Shown: one piece after another, positions 9,519-18,073 of the stretch
Numbering within the stretch: the stretch's first letter is position 1
Layout: every line of letters begins with the position of its first letter
DNA from: Synechococcus sp. SynAce01
GTDB taxonomy: Bacteria; Cyanobacteriota; Cyanobacteriia; PCC-6307; Cyanobiaceae
DNA length: 64,000 bases
Assembly: GCF_001885215.1 (NCBI RefSeq)
Contig: NZ_CP018091.1
Location: 2,046,001 to 2,110,000 of the forward strand
Reading direction: 5' to 3'
Made by a program: the position numbers and the translations under genes
Notes under the pieces: generated by a model
Databases searched by the model: none
What the model saw: only the letters and a program-made list of their open reading frames with translations
What the model was told of the DNA's origin: nothing

Positions 9519-10814
9519 TTGATCGAGCGTTATTCCCTGCCTGAGATGGCCAGGATCTGGAGTGAGCAGGCCAAATTCCAGACCTGGTTAGAGGTGGAGC
9601 TGGCAGCCTGTGCAGCCCAGTGTGAGCTGGGCCGGGTCCCGGCTGAAGCGCTGGCGGAGATCCAGGCCAAGGCACGTTTCGAGCCTGAGCGGATTGCCGT
9701 GATTGAAGCGGAGGTGCGCCACGACGTGATTGCCTTCCTCACCAACGTCAATGAGCACGTCGGAGACTCTGGCCGCTACATCCACGTCGGCATGACCAGC
9801 TCCGATGTGCTCGACACTGGCCTGGCCCTGCAGCTGAAGGCCTCGGTTCAGGCCCTGCGCCATGAACTTGACGGTTTGGTGTCGGCTCTGCGTGAGCTGG
9901 CCGGGGCCCACAAGGACACGGTGATGGTTGGTCGCTCCCATGCCATCCATGGCGAGCCGATCACCTTCGGCTTCAAGGTGGCTGGCTGGCTGGCTGAAAC
10001 CCTGCGCAACCAGGAACGGCTGGAGCGGTTGGAGACGGTGGTGGCCGTGGGGCAGATCAGCGGAGCGATGGGCACCTATGCCAACACCGATCCTGAGGTG
10101 GAAGCCCTCACCTGCCAACGGCTTGGTCTGGTCCCCGACACCGTCAGCACCCAGGTGATCGGCCGCGATCGGCATGCCGACTACGTCCAGACCCTGGCTT
10201 TGGTTGGCACCTCCCTGGAGCGTATCTCCACTGAAATCCGCAACCTGCAACGCACCGACGTGCTGGAGGTGGAGGAAAGCTTTGCCAAGGGCCAGAAAGG
10301 AAGCTCGGCGATGCCACACAAGCGCAACCCCATTCGCAGCGAGCGGATCAGCGGACTGGCGCGCGTGCTGCGCAGCTACACCGTGGCCGCCCTGGAGAAC
10401 GTGGCCCTCTGGCATGAGCGGGACATCAGCCACAGCTCGGTGGAGCGAATGATGCTGCCGGATTGTTCCGTCACCCTCCACTTCATGCTGCGCGAGATGA
10501 CCGCAGTGATCCGGGGACTGGGCGTCTATCCGGCCAACATGCAGCGCAACTTGAACGTTTATGGCGGCGTGGTGTTCAGTCAGCGGGTGCTGCTAGCCCT
10601 TGTCGAAGCCGGCATGGCCCGCGAGCAGGCCTACGCCATCGTTCAGCGGCATGCCCATAGCGCCTGGAACACCGAAGGCGGCGATTTTCGCGCCAACCTC
10701 AACGGTGATGCTGAAGTCTGCGGCCGTCTCAATACCGCCCAGCGCGAAGCCTGCTTCAGCACGGCCTTGCATCAGGCCCAGCTGGGCGTGATCTGGGAGC
10801 GGCTGGGCCTCTGA
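9519..10814 (+). CDS. purB: Adenylosuccinate lyase
   Basis: 431 residues, starting at TTG 9519 (MIERYSLPEMARIWSEQ), which fits the family N-terminus exactly. It cleaves SAICAR and adenylosuccinate in purine synthesis. The fumarase/lyase superfamily signature KGSSAMPHKRNPIRSER carries the catalytic serine. The histidine motifs VGRSHAIHGEPITFG and TSSDVLDTGLALQL are present. It is a stand-alone core gene and marks the conserved side of the island that begins after the next gene. Confidence 0.97.
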   Translation: MIERYSLPEMARIWSEQAKFQTWLEVELAACAAQCELGRVPAEALAEIQAKARFEPERIAVIEAEVRHDVIAFLTNVNEHVGDSGRYIHVGMTSSDVLDTGLALQLKASVQALRHELDGLVSALRELAGAHKDTVMVGRSHAIHGEPITFGFKVAGWLAETLRNQERLERLETVVAVGQISGAMGTYANTDPEVEALTCQRLGLVPDTVSTQVIGRDRHADYVQTLALVGTSLERISTEIRNLQRTDVLEVEESFAKGQKGSSAMPHKRNPIRSERISGLARVLRSYTVAALENVALWHERDISHSSVERMMLPDCSVTLHFMLREMTAVIRGLGVYPANMQRNLNVYGGVVFSQRVLLALVEAGMAREQAYAIVQRHAHSAWNTEGGDFRANLNGDAEVCGRLNTAQREACFSTALHQAQLGVIWERLGL

Positions 10815-10899
10815 ATCCCGCCCCAGCCCCTCGGAATGCTGCCGGACGATCGCTCTTTGTGGGGAAAAGGGGGTGGCGTTGAGAACCGGCTCCAAGGGC

Positions 10900-11208
10900 C
10901 TAGGGCAAATCATCCACAGCTTTGCGGGCTTGGGCCAGCAAGGTCTCCAGCTCGCGATCAGACGTCCCCTGCTCCAGCTGGATCTGGCTCTCGGGCGGTG
11001 GAAGTGGCGGCATTGGATCGGCGACCATGGCACGGGGTCGCGGTCTCCCGCGGCTCTTGCCGCTTCGCTCTGCCAGCCAGAGAATCACGAGAACCACCAC
11101 GGCGACGATCCAACCGGTGGGTCCAGCCACAAACAGGGCTGCCACCAGAAGGATCAGCAGGCAGCCTCCGCAGCCTGAGGCACAGCCATCGCTTGGGGCG
11201 GTGCTCAA
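10900..11208 (-). CDS. Small membrane protein, hypothetical
   Basis: 102 residues. The N-terminus is rich in cysteine and glycine (CASGCGGC), followed by one long hydrophobic stretch (about residues 16-45, two closely spaced helices or a hairpin). Then come a basic patch (RSGKSRGRPRPR), a proline-rich linker and an acidic amphipathic C-terminal helix (ELETLLAQARKAVDDLP). No family recognised. Convergent with purB; the last gene with host-like base composition before the AT-rich gap. Confidence 0.6.
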   Translation of the reverse strand: MSTAPSDGCASGCGGCLLILLVAALFVAGPTGWIVAVVVLVILWLAERSGKSRGRPRPRAMVADPMPPLPPPESQIQLEQGTSDRELETLLAQARKAVDDLP

Positions 11209-12449
11209 GGAAACATGCGCTTTGCTGGGACGGCAGGGATTCTATGGAGAGGCAGCTGGTTGCTCCGCGTTAAGAAAAATTTGTTTTCGATTAATCAAAA
11301 GAATCTAATCCTATTCCATTGGTTGAAAAGGGGCTTTTGGTTCGTACCTATTATGCAGAATGGGTCAGGAACAATTTCAGAAAAAACTAAGCAAGCCACC
11401 TGATAACAATTCTGATTAGGGCATTGGTTTCAGCCTCTGGGTTGCTCTGCAGATGGCAAAGAGCAGATTGTTGTCAGTGACCAGTTTAAATTTATGTTTA
11501 TCAAGTTTTGATCTTACGCCTTGATTGACCCGAGTCTTGGACGGCTATTTCTAATAGGCAATGAGCTTTCTGTTAATGATTGGCATGCTCAACAGCTAGT
11601 CTACGTTGAGATCGGGAGATCCTTGAAATAAACGGGGCATGGCGAAGAGCGAAGCATGGCCTAATCTCAAGTCCACTCTGAAGAGTGCGGAACTTGCAGC
11701 ATAAATAAGTAGTTTGCCGAAAGGTTTCCTGTTTTGATATTATTAATCGCCAATCCCTCAGCGCAGGCTTGTATAGGCTTCTCCGTCATTGTTGCTGTCC
11801 TGGTACTGGTGAGCTTGGTGTAGTAGTTCCTGGCTGCGTAGATAAGAGTTGATAGCGTTTCGGCTATATCAAAGTCCTCTTGGAGCCGATCCAGAACTGC
11901 CTCCTGTTCGAGACTGCGTACTGCTAAGATGAGAATCTTAGGCTCGAGTGATTCTGGCTGTTTGCCATACTGCAGCTTTGCGCTGACTGGACCAAAATAT
12001 GGTATTCAGATAGGCTCTTTCTTTCACTTGCTTGGGCATATCTTTCTGCATGAAGGTCATCTCGTTTTCTAGTAACATCTATTGCAGATTTTCCGCCCTG
12101 ATCACTTCTTCCGCCGTCTAACCGTATCAAACGACGGCCTGAGAATCCTGCCGCACCGTGCTCTGATTCGCATTCGGCTCTGGAGATATCTGAAGACAAA
12201 GGTGCATCTGCTGGCTACTAGGAAGCTCGGCTCTATCCGGGGTGAAGATGCAGGCTAAGCGCACAGTGATCTTCTTGGCTCAATTCATCATCCGGACTAT
12301 GTCCTCGTCACCGATGGAGAACATGGTGATGGAGTTGTTTTGGGCTGTGAAGGCGGGAATCATTGTGGACGCAATAAGTAGAAGACAGCAAACAGTAAAT
12401 TTAGTCTTTATATATTCAGTTCCTGAAGGCTGTAAAGCTGCCTGCAAAT
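11209..12449. other. AT-rich gap without a convincing gene
   Basis: About 1.24 kb with clearly lower GC than the rest of the window. Open frames exist (for instance 11924-12199 minus and 12242-12460 plus), but none shows a domain, a ribosome site and a plausible composition together. It may hold decayed genes. It forms one edge of the accessory island that contains the stator/cytoskeleton locus. Confidence 0.5.
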
Positions 12450-13268
12450 CTAATTCATAATTGGATCAATTCCCTCTAGAAAGGTGACGCTGCCTAGGCT
12501 GCTTACTAGCTCCACTCCCTCTGGGGTGCTCGTGAATTGACCTGCTTCACGATCAGGCTTGCCTTGGCCATCCTTGCTGAAGATCTCTACCATGCCATTG
12601 GTCCAAAATACGTATCTGCTGCTGTAGCCATCTTCCCACTGAACATTGTAAACAGTATGACCATTGATGTTTGTCGAGATGCTAGTTAGGCAAGAAAGTG
12701 ATTTCGATTTCGAGTCGCGGTAGCTACGGAACGTACAGGAGCTCATGCCTGGTTCACTTGGGTTACTATCGGAGGGCTTGTTGCTGTTGTCTTCCTTTGG
12801 TTGGATTGGTTCCTCAAGGCGAGATGCTTCATTGATTTGAGTTTCGGCAACAGCGGGTGCGTCGGATTTGTTGGTATTGAGATTGCGTTTAGGCTTAGGC
12901 GCCGGGTTCTTTGATGGGCGATTGAATAAATCCAGCTTCTCAGGAGAAGAATTGTTGATACTTTTTCTTGTTTGATTCAGAGAGGACAGCCCAAGTGCAA
13001 TAACTACAAACGCTGCCAATGAGCCCAAGAAAAACAAAGCGGGGATACCCGACTTGACCGATGTTGTTAGTGGACTGAGACTTGCCGATAGTTCTGGACT
13101 TGGAGGAGTGCCTTGCAGCCTTTTGTCTTGGACATTTTTTATTCCGGATTCGGACGTCTTCAAAGGTAAAGACGGTGGTAGGAAGGTAGACTCGTTGAGC
13201 TCATGGAGCAGTTCTTCGGCGCGAGCAGCAATGTCCTTCGGCTCCTCCCGGTGCGCCTTTTGGCTCAT
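12450..13268 (-). CDS. Single-helix membrane protein of the stator unit, hypothetical
   Basis: 272 residues. A cytoplasmic N-terminus with an acidic amphipathic helix (DIAARAEELLHELNES) precedes one membrane helix near residues 74-97 (GIPALFFLGSLAAFVVIALG). A long Pro/Ser/Asn/Lys-rich linker follows, then a C-terminal globular part with a few cysteines and the segment VYNVQWEDGYSSRYVFWTNG, which looks beta-rich. The AT-richer composition suggests recent transfer. Its start overlaps the stop of the upstream 222-residue gene (ATGA), so it is translated with the motA/motB-like genes. No known family. Confidence 0.7.
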   Translation of the reverse strand: MSQKAHREEPKDIAARAEELLHELNESTFLPPSLPLKTSESGIKNVQDKRLQGTPPSPELSASLSPLTTSVKSGIPALFFLGSLAAFVVIALGLSSLNQTRKSINNSSPEKLDLFNRPSKNPAPKPKRNLNTNKSDAPAVAETQINEASRLEEPIQPKEDNSNKPSDSNPSEPGMSSCTFRSYRDSKSKSLSCLTSISTNINGHTVYNVQWEDGYSSRYVFWTNGMVEIFSKDGQGKPDREAGQFTSTPEGVELVSSLGSVTFLEGIDPIMN

Positions 13269-13933
13269 GGCTGCTGCTCCGAGAGTCTCAACAGGCGGTT
13301 GAGTAGATCCTGCTGGATCCGCAATTGTGAGCGAAGTTCGTTGATCTCACTGTCCTGTCTGGTCTGCTGCTGGCTGACCCGACGCTCAAGGCTCTCCAGT
13401 CGTCGCAACAGCATCGTCTGCTTCTCCTGCTCGGGGAATGGACGATTGCGGGGCACCATCTCACCTGGGCTGAACAATGTCCAGCTTTGGCCGCGCACCA
13501 CCGGCTTGAAGATTGGAAGCATCTGCAAGACCAGATCTTGTTGCCCCTCAGACTCCAGGGCGGTGGGGAAGATGCGCTGAAAAGTCTCGCTGTCCCACAC
13601 CCAGGCAGGGGAATCAGCTTGCACCCAGACGACGGCATCACCACCGATAAGCTCACAGAACTGGAACACCGAAGCGGACTCGGCCACGCTGAGGCGAAGG
13701 CCACGCTGGGTTGTGGCGGTGAGTTCTGCTGGAGCCTGGTAAGCCGCCAGGGCCTCGGGAGAGCGGCGCAGCAGACGGGTGAGCAGCAGCTCATCGACGG
13801 GCCACGGCCGGCGTGAGGGAGAAGCACTGGGCGGCTGTTGGGGCGGAGCCGGCCTGGCAGTGTGAACCTGCAGCTGCTCGACGTCTCGCTCCAGTTGCAG
13901 CAGGCGATCGAGCGGTGAAGGTGTGGCAGCCAT
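13265..13933 (-). CDS. Stator-unit protein with the shared C-terminal module, hypothetical
   Basis: 222 residues from ATG 13933, one base after the upstream stop; a longer frame would run into the OmpA-like gene. Parts: an N-terminal heptad stretch (LDRLLQLERDVEQLQ), a Pro-rich linker, a globular domain with VWVQADSPAWVWDSETF and FKPVVRGQSWTLFSPGEM, and a C-terminal coiled coil (about residues 180-220, LLRRLESLERRVSQQQ). The globular part resembles the C-terminal modules of the 237- and 325-residue proteins in this locus (WLxP, KPA, WxLxxKG pattern). No membrane helix. Function unknown; context suggests a cytoplasmic partner of the stator. Confidence 0.75.
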   Translation of the reverse strand: MAATPSPLDRLLQLERDVEQLQVHTARPAPPQQPPSASPSRRPWPVDELLLTRLLRRSPEALAAYQAPAELTATTQRGLRLSVAESASVFQFCELIGGDAVVWVQADSPAWVWDSETFQRIFPTALESEGQQDLVLQMLPIFKPVVRGQSWTLFSPGEMVPRNRPFPEQEKQTMLLRRLESLERRVSQQQTRQDSEINELRSQLRIQQDLLNRLLRLSEQQP

Positions 13934-13934
13934 C

Positions 13935-14537
13935 TCAGCGGTTCTCCTGACGCGTGAAGCGCAGCTCGATGCGGCGCCGTTCGGCACGATTCTTCGTGTC
14001 GGCGGGGGCATACCGACCATCTACCTCGATCAGGCTACCGGCGGAATAGGGGCGAATGATCAACCCTTCGCTGCCATCGGGATCCAGCCTGGCCCTGAGC
14101 TCATGGGCCACAGCCAGGGCGCGCAGCAGCCCCAGATCGGTGTTTGAGCCTGCCAGGAAACCGTTGAGCGTTGATGAACGGTTGGCCTTGGGCATCAGCA
14201 GATCGAGGTTACTCATCCCTGGTGAAGGTTGACCATCGGTGTGGCCAATCACTTCGACGCTGTCGATCCGGTACTTCTTGATGATCTCGCGAATGTCCGG
14301 TAAGCGTCGATCCAGGGCTTGTTTGAAGTCTGGGCTCAGCACATAGCTTCCGGTGCTGAAGCGGAAGGATTCCCGCTCCGTTAAAGGAACCAGGGGTGGT
14401 TTCTCGTTACTGGCTCGCGCCAGGGCTGCGATGGCCACGGTAATCAGCAGGATCAGCAGGCTAGTGCTGAGCAGGTCGGTATAGCCGATCCAGTAATTGG
14501 TGTCGCTGTTCTGGGAGCGTCGCCTGGAGCGAGCCAT
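13935..14537 (-). CDS. MotB/ZorB-like stator protein with OmpA peptidoglycan-binding domain
   Basis: 200 residues. A short basic cytoplasmic tail precedes one membrane helix, WIGYTDLLSTSLLILLITVA. The aspartate D21 at its start matches the ion-binding Asp of MotB (YADxMT) and of ZorB. The periplasmic OmpA-like domain has VEVIGHTDGQ, RALAVAHELRA, IRPYSAGS and NRAERRRIELRF, the residues that bind diaminopimelate in peptidoglycan. It follows the MotA-like gene after 2 bases, the classical stator pair order. Seen: residues and order. Inferred: ion-driven, wall-anchored motor. Flagellar use is unlikely, as no flagellar genes are near and picocyanobacteria lack flagella. Confidence 0.88.
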   Translation of the reverse strand: MARSRRRSQNSDTNYWIGYTDLLSTSLLILLITVAIAALARASNEKPPLVPLTERESFRFSTGSYVLSPDFKQALDRRLPDIREIIKKYRIDSVEVIGHTDGQPSPGMSNLDLLMPKANRSSTLNGFLAGSNTDLGLLRALAVAHELRARLDPDGSEGLIIRPYSAGSLIEVDGRYAPADTKNRAERRRIELRFTRQENR

Positions 14538-14539
14538 GA

Positions 14540-16174
14540 TCAGCGCCCCCTCCCGTCAAGATCTCGGCCATCGGGCCCTGCCAGTGAGCTCAGACTGAGC
14601 AGGCGGGTCTCGAGATCCATCACTAACTCGATCAGCCCCTGGCTGAGGGCCTGGGCATTCCGGGTCGGTTGATCAAGCTCAATGAGTGCGGCTCGCTGGG
14701 TGTTGATGGCCGCACCAAGATCCTGCTGCAATTGATGACGTAGTTGCTCGATGGTCTCTCGGGCTTGCTTGCTGCGCTCGGCCAGCAGGGCCTCATCCTC
14801 GAATTTGGCATGCTGCACCGAACTCACAAAGGCGCTGGTGAGCTCATCGAGGCGCACCACATTGAGATTCCAGTTGGTGAGTGCACGCTCGAGTGCAGCG
14901 GCGAACACCTGGCAGCTTTCGGCCACTGAGGCATCGGTAGCCAGGCGAGCGCGGACTGATTCGGACACCTCCAAGGCCAGCTTGCGGTCGCGCATGACCT
15001 CCAGACGGGCTTCTCGCAGCTGCTTGCTGGCTTCCGTCGACGATTGGGTGCTCTGCTCCAGCGACAAGGTGGCCTGCTGCAGCGATTGAATCTCCTGTTG
15101 CATCTGCTGGCTGGCGAGTCGGCAGGTCTGCAGTTCTGTTTCGGCCGTTTTGGCGAGCAACTTCCATTCCGATTGGCTGAGCATCAGCCCATCTCGCACA
15201 TCGATCAAGCGGGCACTGAGGCCATCGGAACTGGCTGTGATCTGCTCCTGGGATTCCTGTAGACCTCGTACCGATTGCTGCAAGGTCGAGGCGAAGTCAG
15301 TGTCACGAAAAGCCTGTGCCGCCTGCACGAAATCCTGCCCGCTTTCGTTGAAGGCATTGGCAACGCTGCCGAGCTGGCGAACGGCAATCTGTGCCTGGGA
15401 GGTGAGTGTGGTGTTGACACTGAAAATCTCCTTGAGCTTGGCGGAGAAAGCCTCGTTCATGGCTGATTCGACTGCTGCATGGATGGCGACAGGCAGTTCA
15501 AGGCTGGTTGCATTCAGATCCTGAATCGATTGGCGTAGGGGAGCCATCACCTTGCTGTCGAGCTGCTGGGGAAGCACCGTCTCCAGCCAGCTGCTCAACA
15601 GGGCTTCACAGCGCTCCAGAGCATTCCTGGTGCCGACGATCTGCGTCCAGATCAGCACGAGCAAACTCAGAAAGAGACCGACCAGGCTCGTCTGAAACGC
15701 GGCTCCCATGGGGGCCACAATTCCCGAGAGGGCTGTCATGGTTTCTTCGGTGCTGGCATTCTTGCCCAGGGCTCCAGCGATCTCACTCAGACCAACGGTC
15801 AGGCCGGCAAAGGTACCCAGAAGGCCCATCGAGATCAGGATCCCCGGGGCTTGCTGCAGCCAGCTCTGGGCTGATGCCGCTGTGATCTGACCAGAAAAAA
15901 AGGGCAGGGAGATGGTTTCGATCTCACCAGCACTGAATTCGGCGGTATCGACCTGATCGACATGGCAGAGCAGCGCGATGTAGCGAGTCTTGATGCGCTC
16001 GAGTCGATCACCCAGCTCCGGAATCTCCGAGTCGTCCTGGTGGAGCTGGGCCAGCCTGGTCGCCAATGGGCTGGTCAGGCGTGCCAGCCTGCGCGAGAGG
16101 TCAATCGCCAGAAAGGCCACCACCACCATCACAATCAGGATGACGACTTTTGAGAGATTGATCAGGTCGTCCAT
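14540..16174 (-). CDS. MotA/TolQ/ExbB-type channel protein with long coiled-coil tail (ZorA-like)
   Basis: 544 residues. Helix 1 is near residues 8-26. The two conserved channel helices are PGILISMGLLGTFAGLTVGL (about 108-130) and GAAFQTSLVGLFLSLLVLIW (about 158-183), the MotA/TolQ/ExbB signature. The last about 350 residues are a Gln/Glu/Ser-rich tail with heptads (for example LQESQEQITASSDGL, QQMQQEIQSLQQATLSLEQ), predicted to be cytoplasmic. A three-helix channel with a very long cytoplasmic tail is the layout of ZorA, the motor of Zorya defence. The ZorB-like partner is directly downstream. It starts the second minus-strand unit of the locus and is divergent from the 237-residue gene. Confidence 0.85.
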   Translation of the reverse strand: MDDLINLSKVVILIVMVVVAFLAIDLSRRLARLTSPLATRLAQLHQDDSEIPELGDRLERIKTRYIALLCHVDQVDTAEFSAGEIETISLPFFSGQITAASAQSWLQQAPGILISMGLLGTFAGLTVGLSEIAGALGKNASTEETMTALSGIVAPMGAAFQTSLVGLFLSLLVLIWTQIVGTRNALERCEALLSSWLETVLPQQLDSKVMAPLRQSIQDLNATSLELPVAIHAAVESAMNEAFSAKLKEIFSVNTTLTSQAQIAVRQLGSVANAFNESGQDFVQAAQAFRDTDFASTLQQSVRGLQESQEQITASSDGLSARLIDVRDGLMLSQSEWKLLAKTAETELQTCRLASQQMQQEIQSLQQATLSLEQSTQSSTEASKQLREARLEVMRDRKLALEVSESVRARLATDASVAESCQVFAAALERALTNWNLNVVRLDELTSAFVSSVQHAKFEDEALLAERSKQARETIEQLRHQLQQDLGAAINTQRAALIELDQPTRNAQALSQGLIELVMDLETRLLSLSSLAGPDGRDLDGRGR

Positions 16175-16349
16175 CAGGCGAAACGGTGCGTGAACATCTG
16201 GTGATGATGAGTATCTTCCATGCTAGTCACCGGTCTTAGGGGATGGCTCCATCCAGTTGGCTTGCACAGGCCGGCTTGAATCCTCGAATCACACCAGAGA
16301 ACATGGTTAAGCTGAATCAGCAAGGCAAGCAAGGGCAAGGACGCCGACC
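16175..16349. promoter_or_regulatory. Divergent promoter region inside the locus
   Basis: 175 bases between the ZorA-like gene (minus) and the 237-residue gene (plus). Both units must start here. The region is less GC-rich and includes TGGTGATGATGAG and TTAAGCTGAATCAG tracts, but I cannot assign boxes with confidence. Confidence 0.4.
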
Positions 16350-17063
16350 GTGGAGGACAGCAAAATTGTCGTATCTCTCAAGTTTCTGCTGAGCAGCGTC
16401 AAGAAACTCAGTGACACCTTCATCGCCAGCGAGGAAAAGCTCACGCTGAGCTTGAAGGGTGTTGCCACTGATGTGGATGATCTGCAGGAGCGAATTGAGT
16501 GGCTGGAGAAGCAGCTGGTGGATCTCAGTGATAGCGCCCTGGTGGCTGCTCGCCCGCTGATGACACCAACATTGCCGGTGCACTCCGACAGCGAAGAGCG
16601 TGTTGTGCCGGCCCTCAATCTTTCCTTGGAGGCCATTCTTGATGCCTATGCGAGCACTCCAGTTCTGCTGGAGCCCTTCGCTCGGCCATGTAGCGTCAAT
16701 GGTCGCACCCTCAGCGGTGAGATCGATGGCGTGGAGCTCGAGCTGTTTGTGCAGGGAACCACCTGGGCATTGGCAGGCCTCGATGGGGAGTGGTTGCTGG
16801 TGCCCCGGCCGGGAACCCTGGAGCGCCGGACTCAATTGGACTCACTTGAGCGGCTTTATAGCATCGAAGGTGTGAAGCAGTTTCCAGCCCTCCTGCATCT
16901 GATCCGACCGGCCAGAGCTGAAGCGGTGGTGCATGGCCGTAGATGGCAACTCAAGGAGAAAGGAGTGTTGAGCATGACTCCCGACCCCCTCAAGGCGAAC
17001 ATCTCAGGGCGCCTGGCTGAGCTTGAGCTTCGTTTGGCCAGGCTGGAAGCGTCTTCCAACTGA
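16350..17063 (+). CDS. Coiled-coil protein with the shared C-terminal module, hypothetical
   Basis: 237 residues from GTG 16350, the only plus-strand gene of the locus. The N-terminal 60 residues are a strong coiled coil (LSLKGVATDVDDLQERIEW, LEKQLVDLSDSALVAAR). A globular domain of about 130 residues follows, with TWALAGLDGEWLLVPRPG and RPARAEAVVHGRRWQLKEKG, the same WLxP / PA / WxLxxKG pattern seen in the 222- and 325-residue proteins. The protein ends with a short helix (GRLAELELRLARLEAS). Its stop lies one base from the stop of the convergent 325-residue gene. No known function. Confidence 0.75.
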   Translation: MEDSKIVVSLKFLLSSVKKLSDTFIASEEKLTLSLKGVATDVDDLQERIEWLEKQLVDLSDSALVAARPLMTPTLPVHSDSEERVVPALNLSLEAILDAYASTPVLLEPFARPCSVNGRTLSGEIDGVELELFVQGTTWALAGLDGEWLLVPRPGTLERRTQLDSLERLYSIEGVKQFPALLHLIRPARAEAVVHGRRWQLKEKGVLSMTPDPLKANISGRLAELELRLARLEASSN

Positions 17064-17064
17064 T

Positions 17065-18042
17065 TCAGATGGGCGCAAGCACGATTCCTTTGGATATGAC
17101 CTCCCAGATTCCCTCGTCAACTTGCATCACTTCAGCGGGCTTCTTTAATTCAGCGAACGAGATCGAGGTCTGCTCTTCATAGTCATAGATCCCCTTCTGG
17201 GGCTTGTTTGTCGTGAAGCTCTCCAGGGTCTGGGCGGTTGGACAGAGCCAGTGTCTGCCGCCACGCTGAATCAGCAAATAGCTCCCACCTCCAGTGACAA
17301 CCTGCAATTGGGTTCTGCTTGTTGAGGTGCCCCGCGTCATTGCCTCTTCTGATTCCTGGGTAATATTCAGCCCTGCCACCGTTAACTCACGAATCGTGGC
17401 CCTGTCGTTGCGTTGAACAGCAGCTGAGTAGTCGGCCGTGACCTCGTCGGCAGGGGATACCGGCGGTGGCGTTGGATGGAGGCCGAGTGCGGACGGCTCG
17501 GGCGGGATAAGCTTTGCCGTGACAGTAGAGATTAAGTTGTCGTGTTTTGATAATTGCTCTCGGAATCCAGCTTGGCTGGCGGCAAGTTGCTTGTTGATCG
17601 ACAGTAGTTTTTGAGTTGTGCTTGCTTCGCGCTCCACGAGGCCGCGCTTTATCGTATTGATTTCAAGCTGGTATTTCTCCATATCCTTTAATTTGCTCTC
17701 GAGTGCTCTGAGGCGCTTGCGTGCATCCAGCCTGTGTGGGCGAAGCCACCAATAGATGATCGCCAGGGAGCTCACCCCTGATAAAAATCCCAGCCCAGCC
17801 ATGGCGGCCCAGCCGATCTCCCAGGGATCAACAGAAGAATCAGTTCGCTGTGCTATCGCTATAAAGCGATCAGGTGTATCTGCTGTGGTTTGCGTTGCAG
17901 CGCGAGCCGATGTTATTTGGGTGCTGCTTTGAACTTCGGGCTGTATTAGGGCTGGCAGAGTGACCACAAGCGATAAGGCCGTTGCCCCAGCAAGAATGAA
18001 AGGCAGGGGCGATCGCGAGCTTTGACTCTTCAGAAACTGCAT
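17065..18042 (-). CDS. Membrane-anchored coiled-coil protein with the shared C-terminal module
   Basis: 325 residues from ATG 18042 (MQFLKSQSSRSPLPFIL); an upstream in-frame ATG would overlap the preceding gene by 29 bases. Two membrane helices (about 12-32 and 77-97, the latter WAAMAGLGFLSGVSSLAIIY) flank a periplasmic loop of about 45 residues. Then come a coiled coil (about 105-185, LRALESKLKDMEKYQLEI) and a C-terminal domain with YLLIQRGGRHWLCPTAQT and KKPAEVMQVDEGIWEVISKG. Last gene of the vWA / tubulin-like / ATPase unit. The membrane anchor plus cytoplasmic coil suggests an adaptor between the cytoskeletal proteins and the membrane (inference). Confidence 0.75.
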   Translation of the reverse strand: MQFLKSQSSRSPLPFILAGATALSLVVTLPALIQPEVQSSTQITSARAATQTTADTPDRFIAIAQRTDSSVDPWEIGWAAMAGLGFLSGVSSLAIIYWWLRPHRLDARKRLRALESKLKDMEKYQLEINTIKRGLVEREASTTQKLLSINKQLAASQAGFREQLSKHDNLISTVTAKLIPPEPSALGLHPTPPPVSPADEVTADYSAAVQRNDRATIRELTVAGLNITQESEEAMTRGTSTSRTQLQVVTGGGSYLLIQRGGRHWLCPTAQTLESFTTNKPQKGIYDYEEQTSISFAELKKPAEVMQVDEGIWEVISKGIVLAPI

Positions 18043-18073
18043 GATGACTAAGCAGGTGCCACAGGGGAAAGAA

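Noticed and set aside
13935-16174. Flagellar stator motA/motB
   Set aside because: Very long cytoplasmic tail, no flagellar genes nearby and picocyanobacteria lack flagella; closer to ZorA/ZorB layout.
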